IMG/VR virus record: IMGVR_UViG_3300026488_000034
Location: 1-41,602 of that record
Strand: one strand, 5' to 3'
Origin: a virus
Length of the DNA: 41,602 nucleotides
Shown here one piece after another: positions 15,366 to 23,689 of the stretch. Made by a program: the position numbers and the translations under genes. Within the stretch, counting starts at the first letter, position 1; each line of letters starts with the position of its first letter. A model generated the notes under the pieces. The model did no database searches. It had not been told where the DNA came from and worked only from the letters and a program-made list of their open reading frames with translations.

Positions 15366-16456
15366 TCTTCAATTACTTCAACAGATTCAAACTTACTAAC
15401 AGAACTTTTCAAATCTTTCTTGAGTTCTTCTAACACAAGTTTTGATGCATCTAGAAATGCGTTTCTGAAAGATTCATCTGTCTGATATAATTCATATGCT
15501 TCTTTAGTTCTAAATTTCTTCTCATAACCTGGTAAACTATTCCAAGCACCTGTTTTCAGTATTTTAAGTTGTTTCATGTAGTAATAGAATGTCCAGAAGT
15601 TGCTAAAACCTTTATCAACATCAAGTACTAAGAAAAATGGTTTCAGAGGTCTCTGTAGTTTATTCTTTACAAAAGTACATTCTACAACTGAACCTTGGAA
15701 ACCATACTGGTTTGGATCAAGTATTTCTTTAGATTTCATAAGCAACAGATGAAATGAAGCATAATATACAATTGCTCCACCAGGCATTGTAAAGTTACCC
15801 ATACCTTTGATAGCTATTCCACCACCAGCATATGGATTCAATTGCATCTTTTCTCTAAGTTGATTAACTGTAAGCACAACCATATTATACTTCTTGAGTT
15901 TACCTTCATATCTGGGAAGTAATTCTGCAATTACTTTCGCTCTTATCATTCCATCTGTATTTTGTACTTCTTGTCCAGCTAAAGCTCTCTCTGAAGGAGT
16001 AAAAGCTAATGAATCCCAAATGATGATGAATGGTGTTTCTATTAAGTCATTTTGCTCTTTATATGCAATAAACTTATCAATAGTTCTGAAAATAGATTCT
16101 ATTGTTACATCACCAGAGATATATACGAGTCTATTCTTATCAATACCTAATTCAGCTAGACGTTGCTCAGTTACAGCATTCTCTGTATCGAAATATATGA
16201 CAACTGCATCTTCATTCTGCCTTTGAATATTGGCTGCTACTTGAATAGACAATGTTGATTTACCGGAATGTGGCATTCCAGCAAATGTATCAAATGTACC
16301 TAGAGCGAATCCACCACCAGCATAAAGGTCTAAAACATCAATACCAGTTGGAATGATTTCCGTAATTGCTTGTAATGCATTTTCACCAAATATATCTTTT
16401 GCTATATCCTTAAGATTCTCCGCAATGTTAATACCGGTTATTTTCTTATCACTCAT
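15350..16456 (-). CDS. RecA/UvsX-type recombinase
   Basis: The 368-residue ATPase catalyses strand exchange in recombination-dependent replication and repair. Walker A is GMPHSGKST (60-68). The catalytic Glu lies in YFDTENAV (E92). Walker B is FIIIWDS (D148). The DNA-binding loop region follows VLTVNQLREKMQ (about 193-225). The N-terminal segment is short, and the C-terminal third (LPGYEKKFRTKEAYELYQ and after) is helical and acidic at the very end. Size and layout match phage recombinases more than host RecA. AAGGAG is embedded in the end of the preceding 124-aa gene. It should work with the Cas4-like and PD-(D/E)XK nucleases in this window. Confidence 0.93.
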   Translation of the reverse strand: MSDKKITGINIAENLKDIAKDIFGENALQAITEIIPTGIDVLDLYAGGGFALGTFDTFAGMPHSGKSTLSIQVAANIQRQNEDAVVIYFDTENAVTEQRLAELGIDKNRLVYISGDVTIESIFRTIDKFIAYKEQNDLIETPFIIIWDSLAFTPSERALAGQEVQNTDGMIRAKVIAELLPRYEGKLKKYNMVVLTVNQLREKMQLNPYAGGGIAIKGMGNFTMPGGAIVYYASFHLLLMKSKEILDPNQYGFQGSVVECTFVKNKLQRPLKPFFLVLDVDKGFSNFWTFYYYMKQLKILKTGAWNSLPGYEKKFRTKEAYELYQTDESFRNAFLDASKLVLEELKKDLKSSVSKFESVEVIEEGQSS

Positions 16457-16460
16457 CTAC

Positions 16461-16835
16461 CTACTCCTTAACATTGATTTCAGTTTTTGAATCTTCTGGT
16501 ATATTTCCTGTGAGTGCTTGAAGAATCATGGCAATTTCATCACCTGATACTTCTGATTGAGTTTCCATTTCCCTAAGTAACCTTGCTAATTGCTCATATG
16601 ATTTGAGCAATGTATTGCTTATCTTAATATCTAAATCATGAGCAGATACGAGTGATTTGATAATTTCACCTTGCAAGTGCTGAGAAATTTTTCTGTAAGA
16701 TTTATCATGGTTATCTTCAAGCTTACTTGCAAGAGTCTCTATAAGTTTCTTAACATGTTCCTTTTTGTCTTTAAGTTTTTGTTGCTCTTCTACAATTTGG
16801 TTAATAATGTCATCCATTGAAATCTTGACACCCAT
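16461..16835 (-). CDS. Small helical coiled-coil protein (124 aa)
   Basis: It starts at MGVKISMDDI, which has AAAGGAGG 7 bases upstream. Almost all of it is predicted helix, with a Lys/Glu-rich heptad pattern at residues 10-45 (EEQQKLKDKKEHVKKLIE). The C-terminus is acidic. There is no membrane segment or Cys. I do not recognise it. Its last codons contain the ribosome binding site of the recombinase gene, so the two are co-translated. It may be a recombinase partner or a virion protein co-transcribed with the 477-aa gene; the sequence does not decide. Confidence 0.65.
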   Translation of the reverse strand: MGVKISMDDIINQIVEEQQKLKDKKEHVKKLIETLASKLEDNHDKSYRKISQHLQGEIIKSLVSAHDLDIKISNTLLKSYEQLARLLREMETQSEVSGDEIAMILQALTGNIPEDSKTEINVKE

Positions 16836-16854
16836 AACTATTCCTCCTTTTATG

Positions 16855-18288
16855 TTAAAAGATAGCTTCAAGTTCTAAAGTTCTTGATTTCAATGCTTCT
16901 GGTACATTATACCATTTTCTAATTGGATCAACAAGTTTACTTAATCTATCCTTTTCAATCAAAAGCATTCTATAGAATTGTAAGTATTCGTCAGACATCT
17001 GATCTGGGTCAACAATGTATATATCATGCAGTACTGGATCATAATAGAGGTAATTTTTAGTTTCTTGAATTACGTTGATAAAAAACTTCTTTTTATCGAA
17101 TATTCTTTTCTCAGAAAACTTAAGTTTTTCAAATAATTCGTATTTTTGTCTGGCTATTTTGACTTTCTTCTTATGTTTGTCAACTGCTACAGATCTCATA
17201 AGTTTAGCAAGATAAGGAAGTTTCAATACGTTTTCAGTGATCAATGATAGATAAAGTTCAACATATCTGATATCTCTATATTCTGAGTAATAGTTTGCAT
17301 CAATTTCATAAATGAATTGAAGTAATGGATAGGTTACATACTTTGTTACAGGATTGACAAACTTACCTTTTTGCATTACATCATAAGGTGTAATATTGTA
17401 TGTTTTGGAAAGCAAATCACTTTCTATAAAAGCGGGTGTAGGAAAGATTTTCTTCATAAGATTTGAAATGAGATCAAAAGTAAGAAACACAGCTTGTTGC
17501 TTAATCAAATTGTAATGCTTTGTAAATCTAACTTTCATTATGTTAACGTATTGCATACTTCTTTCATAAGTATCCGTATACAGATAGTATAAAGATTGGT
17601 TGATGAATGCTGCTAAATAAGACATCACATTAGGTTGTTTAGATGCATCAAAGTATATCATCATAGCTTTAAAGAAGTAGTTGAGATCCATCTGAATTCT
17701 TCTTTCTGGTGTGATACCAATTGTCTCGGTAAGATACTTCCACATAGCTTCTCTAGCATAAAGAGAATTGTTAACTGTGATGATAATAAAATCAAGAATC
17801 TTTTTCATCGTTTGCTTGGAAATGTAATGTCTTACAATCCTATCAACGATGTAGTTTGTATTGATCGATAGTTCATTCACCCAGTAGTAATGTACAACGA
17901 AACTTGCCAATCTTAATGCAATTGAAAGTTTATGAAACTGTCTGAATTCCTCTACTGTTACAGGATCATCAAAATCCTTTGATAGATCAGGGTATTCAAT
18001 CTTATCTTCTTTCTCGATTTTAGCATATGTTTGATCGGTTATCTGAATTATAGTATCAATCCATTCATCAATCTTTGATTTATCTTTGTTGACTAAAATC
18101 GCAAACAGAAGATCTTTGTATCTTTGAGCAAGTTTAGAAGATACCATATTTAGTACTCTTTCAATTGCAGGAGCTACTACTTGGCAAAATTTATTTCTGA
18201 TTGTAGCTGTTGGTTTCCACTTAACCTCATTATTCCCAAACATTAGCCTTACATCAGTTCTTTTGCATGTTTTGATGAACTGTCCCAT
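16855..18288 (-). CDS. Large helical hypothetical protein (477 aa)
   Basis: I do not recognise this protein. It is helical and rich in Tyr, Lys and Ile. It has no signal peptide; a hydrophobic patch near residues 160-175 (KILDFIIITVNN) is too short and amphipathic to call a membrane segment. A basic segment lies near 370-395 (KHKKKVKIARQKYELFEK). AAAGGAGG precedes the ATG. Its composition matches the 704-aa and 1048-aa virion-type genes here, which suggests a structural or assembly role. A 10-bp hairpin separates it from the upstream 333-aa gene. Confidence 0.7.
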   Translation of the reverse strand: MGQFIKTCKRTDVRLMFGNNEVKWKPTATIRNKFCQVVAPAIERVLNMVSSKLAQRYKDLLFAILVNKDKSKIDEWIDTIIQITDQTYAKIEKEDKIEYPDLSKDFDDPVTVEEFRQFHKLSIALRLASFVVHYYWVNELSINTNYIVDRIVRHYISKQTMKKILDFIIITVNNSLYAREAMWKYLTETIGITPERRIQMDLNYFFKAMMIYFDASKQPNVMSYLAAFINQSLYYLYTDTYERSMQYVNIMKVRFTKHYNLIKQQAVFLTFDLISNLMKKIFPTPAFIESDLLSKTYNITPYDVMQKGKFVNPVTKYVTYPLLQFIYEIDANYYSEYRDIRYVELYLSLITENVLKLPYLAKLMRSVAVDKHKKKVKIARQKYELFEKLKFSEKRIFDKKKFFINVIQETKNYLYYDPVLHDIYIVDPDQMSDEYLQFYRMLLIEKDRLSKLVDPIRKWYNVPEALKSRTLELEAIF

Positions 18289-18333
18289 TACTATCTCCTC
18301 CTTTTGATGATGTTTTGGAAGGACAAAAGGTCT

Positions 18334-18363
18334 GGGTTATGGGCCATAATTGACCCATAACCC
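18334..18363 (-). terminator. 10-bp hairpin at the stop of the 333-aa gene
   Basis: Arms GGGTTATGGG (18334-18343) and CCCATAACCC (18354-18363) pair perfectly. The right arm touches the stop codon at 18363-18365. The minus strand then reads AGACCTTTTGTCC, with only four T. It is a probable terminator between the baseplate block and the recombination block. Confidence 0.58.
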
Positions 18364-19364
18364 TATAGGTCCAAGCTTTGAAATTCTTGATCAAATTGCT
18401 CGATAACAGATTCAAAACCTCTTGTCATAGATACAACCGCACTAGCTGTTTGATAGGTAGTAGTTTCAATGCTAGAAAAAGACTTCACAAATTTAATAAT
18501 GATTGTAACTGTAGCTACTGGACCAACAAGAGGTAAAGCTGAAATGAACTTTGTCCATGCTTTTTGACCAACAGTTCCTACTAACGTAGCAAATATTACA
18601 GAGTATATCATTCTAGCAGCTATATTATTTCCAGCTATCTTAGATATAAGCTTTTCTTGATATTTTTCTAGAAGTTTTTGAATGTAAGCATCAACAGTTC
18701 CAATTACTATGGAAATTTGCTTATATAGCTTGTAAAGAAAAGACATAACTTTGTTCACTAGTTTACGTATCAATTTCTTGAAACTTTCAAATGCTTCCAC
18801 TTGAATGGATTCTTTCTCAGCTTTAAGTTGTTGTAATCTTTGCTCATATTCCTTTCTTACAATGTTGACAGCTTTCCTAACTTCTTCCATTTCTTGTCTT
18901 TGTTTCTTGATTATCTCATGATATTTCTTGATAACTTTCTGAAGATCTCTATCTCCTAAAGCTGCATGTTTTGCTACATCTTGATGGGCAAGAGCTTGAG
19001 CTAATGTATCATTATCATCAATAACCTTGGTTGAAATACCAAAAGCTTTATAACGTTTTATAACGGATATAGCGTTTGCTTTAAGTTTTTCAATTTTCAA
19101 AGCAGAAGTAAAGATAGGCATCAATTCGTCAGGAAGGTCAGCTTTAGCAGTTTGAAACAATGATGTAAGTAGGGAAGCGGTTTCTAGTAGCAGTTTGTAT
19201 TGCAGAACCATCATTTTATGAAGTTTTTTCAGTAAAGGTCTTTCGTTGAACAATTCTTTTTGTCTTTCAAAGAATTTTTCAAGTTGTCTTGGATCTCTCT
19301 GAAGATAGATGTTAATCCTATAAGCTAAAGCAGCAAATGCTTTATCTAAGGTATTTGTTTTCAT
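18363..19364 (-). CDS. Coiled-coil membrane-associated protein (333 aa)
   Basis: Residues about 145-205 form a long charged coiled coil (KQRQEMEEVRKAVNIVRKEY and on). Two hydrophobic stretches follow near 250-270 (MIYSVIFATLVGTVGQ) and 280-300 (ALPLVGPVATVTIIIKFVKSF), which could insert into a membrane. The N-terminal 130 residues are helical. GAGG lies 8 bases before the ATG. It directly follows the spike gene. Coiled coil plus hydrophobic hairpins, next to a spike, would suit a tape-measure-like or membrane-inserting tail component, though it is short for a tape measure. I do not recognise the family. Confidence 0.66.
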   Translation of the reverse strand: MKTNTLDKAFAALAYRINIYLQRDPRQLEKFFERQKELFNERPLLKKLHKMMVLQYKLLLETASLLTSLFQTAKADLPDELMPIFTSALKIEKLKANAISVIKRYKAFGISTKVIDDNDTLAQALAHQDVAKHAALGDRDLQKVIKKYHEIIKKQRQEMEEVRKAVNIVRKEYEQRLQQLKAEKESIQVEAFESFKKLIRKLVNKVMSFLYKLYKQISIVIGTVDAYIQKLLEKYQEKLISKIAGNNIAARMIYSVIFATLVGTVGQKAWTKFISALPLVGPVATVTIIIKFVKSFSSIETTTYQTASAVVSMTRGFESVIEQFDQEFQSLDL

Positions 19365-19380
19365 TAAACCATCCTCTCAC

Positions 19381-20454
19381 CTAATTGAGCATAATGACAG
19401 AGGCTTTAGCTCTTATCTGATGATTATCCATATGAATGTTAGACAATCCACATGAAACATCAGCTGTTGATGGTGTTAAATGAGCTTTTGTATGACCTAT
19501 TCTTGCATCAATATAAGGTTCATTATCATCAATTTCAATTATACCTTTTGGAGTTTCTATTGTAATTCTTTTATCAGCATCATCAATCTTGATTTTTCTG
19601 TTTGTGTTCTTAGATCTAGCTTCAATATAAGGCTTGTTATCGTCAATTTCGATTATGCTATTTGGTGTTTCTACAAGAATTTTTCTGTTGTTATCATCAA
19701 TTCTGATTCTTCTGGATGTCTTTTCAGACCTAGCTTCAATATATTCATGTTGTTCATTTATTTCTATCACATGTTTATCATGGGACGACTCACATGAAAT
19801 ATAAGCAGTCCACGGTGTTAAATGAGCTTTTGTATGACCTATTCTTGCATCAATATGAGGTTCATTATCGTCAATTTCAATTATACCTTTTGGAGTTTTT
19901 AGTATAATCTTTCTAGCGCTATCATCAATTCTGATTCTTCTGGATGTTTTTTCAGACCTAGCTTCAATATATTTATGACGATCATCTATTTCAATTATAC
20001 GTTTAGTGTTAAATGATTCAATCTGTATTTGTTTGCCATAGTCATTTGCTCTAAATCTTCTATTGTCAGGTGTTTCAAGCAACCAGTAATCTTCAGGTGT
20101 ATGTCGATAATCTTTTATCTTTTCTCTAATATAACCACAATGATTGTGTTTATCACCTTGTGGACAAGTGAGTCTTACATGACCAACGTAAACTGGTAGC
20201 TGAAAATTTCCATTCTCAAAAACTATAAGAACTACATCTCCTATTTGTGGAGTGATAGCTTGTTTTCGAAAATGATAAGAGGGTCTAGCCCAAATACCAG
20301 ATATCCCTTTCATTAATTCAGGTATATAAACTTTGAGTCTGTTTTGAGCTAATGGGTCTTTATTATCTACGACTTTGGCACGATAGACTTTTGAAGATCT
20401 TTGTTCACCATTTCTAATGAACCACATATCACATAATGCATTAAGGAAATTCAT
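19381..20454 (-). CDS. Baseplate spike protein (gp5/gpV-like OB fold with beta repeats)
   Basis: Residues about 20-95 match the OB-fold of gp5/gpV spike proteins: VYRAKVVDNKDPLAQNRLKV, then GIWARPSY, then IGDVVLIVFENGN and PVYVGHV. From 159 on, four 38-residue repeats plus a partial one follow, with units such as YIEARSEKTSRRIRIDD and TPKGIIEIDD. These should build the trimeric beta-helix needle. No lysozyme domain is present, unlike T4 gp5. Two of the repeats contain the shared GHTKAHLTP block. AAAGGAG lies 9 bases before the ATG. The PAAR protein should cap this spike. The protein punctures the cell envelope during tail contraction. Confidence 0.87.
   Translation of the reverse strand: MNFLNALCDMWFIRNGEQRSSKVYRAKVVDNKDPLAQNRLKVYIPELMKGISGIWARPSYHFRKQAITPQIGDVVLIVFENGNFQLPVYVGHVRLTCPQGDKHNHCGYIREKIKDYRHTPEDYWLLETPDNRRFRANDYGKQIQIESFNTKRIIEIDDRHKYIEARSEKTSRRIRIDDSARKIILKTPKGIIEIDDNEPHIDARIGHTKAHLTPWTAYISCESSHDKHVIEINEQHEYIEARSEKTSRRIRIDDNNRKILVETPNSIIEIDDNKPYIEARSKNTNRKIKIDDADKRITIETPKGIIEIDDNEPYIDARIGHTKAHLTPSTADVSCGLSNIHMDNHQIRAKASVIMLN
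19470..19990 (-). repeat. 114-bp tandem repeats inside the spike gene
   Basis: The DNA repeats in steps of 114 bp. The block starting at 19472 recurs at 19814 (342 bp on) with few changes over about 85 bp. A block at about 19693 recurs at about 19922 (228 bp on). Near-identity at DNA level in such spots implies recent duplication or gene conversion. Confidence 0.85.
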
Positions 20455-20468
20455 GAGCTAAAACTCCT

Positions 20469-21542
20469 TTATGCTGTTGCCTCTTTGCTTTCTTTATCAG
20501 AAGATTCTGGATTTTCTTTAGGTTGTTGCTCTACATTAACCTCTTTCCCAAATAGTTTGTTAATTACTGGATCAACTTTTGTATCATAGTATTCTTTTAG
20601 TTTTTTAAACAATGGACTATAAGGTGTATCTTCATTAGAAAGTTTCTTAAGTAATTGTCCACCTGATAACTCATCAAGAACCTTTATACCAACAGCTAGA
20701 AGAGTTGCAACACCAGCTATCTTAAAGATAGTAGAAATTATTCTTGATATTGCTGTACCTAGTTGTTCCTGAAGCACCACATAATCTTTTGCTGTATAAC
20801 TTTCATTTTTGCTAAACAATCCAGAAATAGCTGTAACTATTGCTCTTATCTTTGCATATGTAAACTTTAGTCCTTTATACATTGAAAGGAAGAATCTTGT
20901 GGCTCTCGATAATTCATTATGCTTTTCAGCTTGTTGTATTACTCTATTTATAAAGTCTTTTGCTTGTTGTTTAAACGGTAAATAGAAACTTTGAATTGCT
21001 TTATGTAACTCTTCATTTCTTATGAGAGCAAAACCAATATCCATAAATGCTATACCAGCAGAAAGCATTACGAGTATTCCAAATCCACCAAGATTAGGTT
21101 TGGTACAGATTAAACGTGTTGCTCTTTCACCAATCATTAAAGTTACACGTCCTAGTATAGTAGCAATAACACCTTCTTTGAGAAACTGCTCTGTTGATGC
21201 GTTCTCACAACCTTTATTTCTTAAGAAGTGTATCACTCTTGATCCAGCAAGAAGATGTACTGAACCAATAAACATGAATGTCAGACCTATTCTATCCAGA
21301 ACTCCAAGTTTGACTTCGTCGCTAGAATCACCAAGAAGTTTAGCCCCTCTTGCTAAAGATATAAGAGCCTTCAACCTAGAAGCAAATGAACCACTAGAAA
21401 TATCAGCAAGTCGAATTTCATTATCTGCATTTTCTCGTATTGCATTAACCAAGTCTTTATATCGTTCATTGAGATTTGAAAACAAAGCAAAGTTGTTTTT
21501 AGTTACCAAATCTTGTATAACATCTTTGAATGTGATAGCCAT
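20469..21542 (-). CDS. Multi-pass membrane protein beside the spike gene (357 aa)
   Basis: Hydrophobic segments are seen near residues 84-101, 122-138, 151-174 and 268-288, separated by basic loops. The C-terminus is an acidic, Pro/Ser/Glu-rich tail (NPESSDKESKEATA). It is expressed from one of the four conserved promoter-like elements (21551-21602), whose end includes its GAGG ribosome binding site. It lies just upstream of the spike gene. I do not recognise the family. A membrane protein with its own late-type promoter inside a tail block is notable; options are a virion-borne membrane protein delivered with DNA, or an assembly factor anchored in the host membrane. Confidence 0.7.
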   Translation of the reverse strand: MAITFKDVIQDLVTKNNFALFSNLNERYKDLVNAIRENADNEIRLADISSGSFASRLKALISLARGAKLLGDSSDEVKLGVLDRIGLTFMFIGSVHLLAGSRVIHFLRNKGCENASTEQFLKEGVIATILGRVTLMIGERATRLICTKPNLGGFGILVMLSAGIAFMDIGFALIRNEELHKAIQSFYLPFKQQAKDFINRVIQQAEKHNELSRATRFFLSMYKGLKFTYAKIRAIVTAISGLFSKNESYTAKDYVVLQEQLGTAISRIISTIFKIAGVATLLAVGIKVLDELSGGQLLKKLSNEDTPYSPLFKKLKEYYDTKVDPVINKLFGKEVNVEQQPKENPESSDKESKEATA

Positions 21543-21550
21543 ATTGAAAA

Positions 21551-21602
21551 CCTCGGAAGCGTTTCATTTTGTAATAAAGTTGTATATGGTTATAAGGTTA
21601 GG
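21551..21602 (-). promoter_or_regulatory. Conserved promoter-like element P1
   Basis: On the minus strand it reads CCTAACCTTATAACC, then a TATACAACTTTATTACA block, then AAAATGAAACGCTTCC, running into the ribosome binding site of the membrane protein gene. It is a near-copy of elements at 28508, 33024 and 34536. I read it as a phage-specific promoter plus leader. Promoter activity is inferred from conservation and placement ahead of genes. Confidence 0.7.
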
Positions 21603-21611
21603 ATTCTAGTA

Positions 21612-22538
21612 TCAACACCTACCATAATGAATCATCTTAGTAAACTTATCAAGATTTTTAAGAATCTTAGCAAATTCAAATTGTGTTAGCTTATTAAGAG
21701 AACCAACATTAGCTTCCTTATGAATTATGCCAATTTTGTAATAGAAGTAAAGATTTGATAACTTCCATGCATAAGTAATGAGTTCATCTTCAAATGCATC
21801 ACATGTTACAAGAATACGAGTAAGTGTAGGACCTAAGATTCTAGTTATGTTGATTATCAAAGTATCTTGAGCTACTTTGTTCCAACCTTGAATTTCACCT
21901 AGAATATGAGCTAAAGATTTGGAGCTCTTGGAATGTTTTATGAAATGATTGTAGAATATAAGCACTCTGAATTTGTTGAATACACCTATATCGAGATGAT
22001 TTAAAACTTTCAATACTTCAGATTTCTTATGCAAACCAAGTATACAATATAGAGCAAATATGGTGCATATAATCTTGATATCAGACATATCTTCTGGCCT
22101 TAATGCAATATAAGATTTTCTAGCACTTACTGAAACTAATGTAATCAATGTAGATACAACAGCTCTAATGAATTCTGTATTGTTTAAAGCATAAGCTCTC
22201 ATACCTTTGTTGAAATAGAAAGCATAAAAGTAATATGATCTAGCTATCAAATAAACTATTGTTTGTGTAGCTGTAGCAGAAACACCTTTCTCTTCCGTAA
22301 ATTGCAAAGCATGTTTCATCATGGGTTCATTATCAATTACGAAAATCATAAACGTATCTTTTCTGTTTCTAGTTTCTTCAATTAAAGACTTTAACTCATC
22401 TTCTAATTGTGAGTTATGTAAAACTACAAGCTTAAGATTGTATGCATCAAGAATACATTGTACTTTATCTGGTATATCTATGTTGTATGAGCTAATCATT
22501 GCTTTTAGATGAAGTTTATCAATGTTATGCATTTCCAT
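21612..22538 (-). CDS. Hypothetical protein (308 aa)
   Basis: I do not recognise it. The protein is helical, rich in Leu, Ile, Lys and aromatic residues. An alpha/beta-looking start (LKLVVLHNSQ, then TFMIFVIDNEP) precedes a helical bundle. Hydrophobic helices near 135-165 (AVVSTLITLVSVSA, IICTIFALYCILGL) might be buried or membrane-associated. GGAGG in the end of the preceding gene precedes the ATG at 10 bases. It is the last gene before promoter-like element P1, so it probably ends a transcription unit, yet no strong hairpin follows. Confidence 0.66.
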   Translation of the reverse strand: MEMHNIDKLHLKAMISSYNIDIPDKVQCILDAYNLKLVVLHNSQLEDELKSLIEETRNRKDTFMIFVIDNEPMMKHALQFTEEKGVSATATQTIVYLIARSYYFYAFYFNKGMRAYALNNTEFIRAVVSTLITLVSVSARKSYIALRPEDMSDIKIICTIFALYCILGLHKKSEVLKVLNHLDIGVFNKFRVLIFYNHFIKHSKSSKSLAHILGEIQGWNKVAQDTLIINITRILGPTLTRILVTCDAFEDELITYAWKLSNLYFYYKIGIIHKEANVGSLNKLTQFEFAKILKNLDKFTKMIHYGRC

Positions 22539-22544
22539 GATTTC

Positions 22545-23021
22545 TTATGCCTCCGCAAAAATTGGTCCAAATATACTTCTTACATCTTCATATGCAGAAG
22601 TTACAGTATCAATTTGTAGTTCCTTTACGAATTCAACATAATCATATTCAATGGCTATTTCTTTATGATTGGAGTACTTGCCCCTAAATTTATTTGCAAA
22701 TTCATTCAAAGTATTTGGGAAATACATTGTTTTTCCAGGTATATCTTGCAATCCAGTTTGACCATTGATAAACAATAACAAAGGATATGCATAAGGTGAA
22801 CCATACTTAGATTTGGATTGTATATCAATATCAACAGATTCATCATTAATCTGTTGTTTAGCTGAATCAAAGAAAAAGTTAAAGATATATAAGCTTACAT
22901 CAGGAATAATCAAATGATGGAGTTCTACACCATCAATAACAACTATAGGTCTATAATGCTTGTGGTTATACAAATCGTTATCTATTTCATAAACAAGATT
23001 ATCTAATTTGGTTGTATACAT
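22545..23021 (-). CDS. Hypothetical protein in the tail block (158 aa)
   Basis: An acidic, beta-rich protein, with PIVVIDGVELHHLIIPDVSL near the start and a Tyr/Pro-rich middle. The start overlaps the stop of the HNH-like gene (TAATG), so translation is coupled. No membrane segment or known motif is visible. The ID-x-V-x-L strand pattern and the gene's location are in line with a small baseplate or tail component. Function is unassigned. Confidence 0.68.
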   Translation of the reverse strand: MYTTKLDNLVYEIDNDLYNHKHYRPIVVIDGVELHHLIIPDVSLYIFNFFFDSAKQQINDESVDIDIQSKSKYGSPYAYPLLLFINGQTGLQDIPGKTMYFPNTLNEFANKFRGKYSNHKEIAIEYDYVEFVKELQIDTVTSAYEDVRSIFGPIFAEA

Positions 23022-23662
23022 TACGTCTTACCTTCCTGAATGTTATATCTATCTTTAGCCCATTTGTAAAGACTTACATGTTCAAGCTTTATTTTCTCGT
23101 ACTTCTCAACCTTCTCAAGAGTTTCTGGTCTGATAAAGTATTTTTTCTTGAGATATTCATAATCACCGTGTACAAGCTCAATAGGTATATCAAGATAACC
23201 ATTGTGGAATTTCTTATGCAAAGATCTTATTAAAGGAACGAAACCAACTTTAAGCTTGTAATGCAAATCCAGGACTTCTTGAGCTATATCAAAAGAGCAA
23301 AACTCTTTATCATTCATAACATATGTGTCTGTAACCATTTGTACAATATCATACAATGTGAATGGATGATGATGTATCTCTATATCGTTAGTTTCTTCAT
23401 CTGTTTCACCTGTAAATGCACAAACATCCAGTTGTAATGTATCTTTCACAAAAGATACCCATTCTCTGTATTCTAAAGAACCTCTAACAATCCTTTCAAC
23501 AGCTTTGAAAAACTTCTTCTCTTCACTTTCATCATTGAAATTCTTTCTTCTTAAAGCAAGATATATACCAGTTTTGGTATCTTTAACTGTTAGATCTTTT
23601 TCGTTACTTTCTAGTTGCTGCTTGGAAGATTCAAGCAATTCCGTAAGAGCATCTAATGACAT
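23021..23662 (-). CDS. HNH-like protein within the tail block (213 aa)
   Basis: Residues 81-155 follow the order of an HNH nuclease: CAFTGE (C81), then IEIHHHPF (H97-H99), then SLHKKFHNGY (H149, H153). In the family a central His activates water and the others bind metal. The spacing between the second and third parts (about 50 residues) is long, and the usual Asn position is unclear. The first 60 residues are helical. The gene sits tightly between structural genes (stop/start overlap downstream, GGAGG at 10 bases upstream), unlike a free-standing homing endonuclease. It may be an inactive or structural derivative, or a nuclease linked with virion assembly. Confidence 0.6.
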   Translation of the reverse strand: MSLDALTELLESSKQQLESNEKDLTVKDTKTGIYLALRRKNFNDESEEKKFFKAVERIVRGSLEYREWVSFVKDTLQLDVCAFTGETDEETNDIEIHHHPFTLYDIVQMVTDTYVMNDKEFCSFDIAQEVLDLHYKLKVGFVPLIRSLHKKFHNGYLDIPIELVHGDYEYLKKKYFIRPETLEKVEKYEKIKLEHVSLYKWAKDRYNIQEGKT

Positions 23663-23689
23663 AAGTTTAAAACCTCCATTAAGGCTTAA

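Noticed and set aside
11655-20454. Type VI secretion or extracellular contractile injection system (PAAR plus spike plus sheath)
   Set aside because: Sheath, spike and PAAR also occur in those systems, but the neighbouring RNR, recombinase, and phage-size baseplate genes and the lack of TssB/C-type paired sheath, ClpV or an eCIS AAA ATPase favour a phage.
21022-21609. 195-aa plus-strand reading frame
   Set aside because: It lies fully opposite the membrane protein gene and element P1, lacks a ribosome binding site, and its composition is that expected for the complement of a coding strand.
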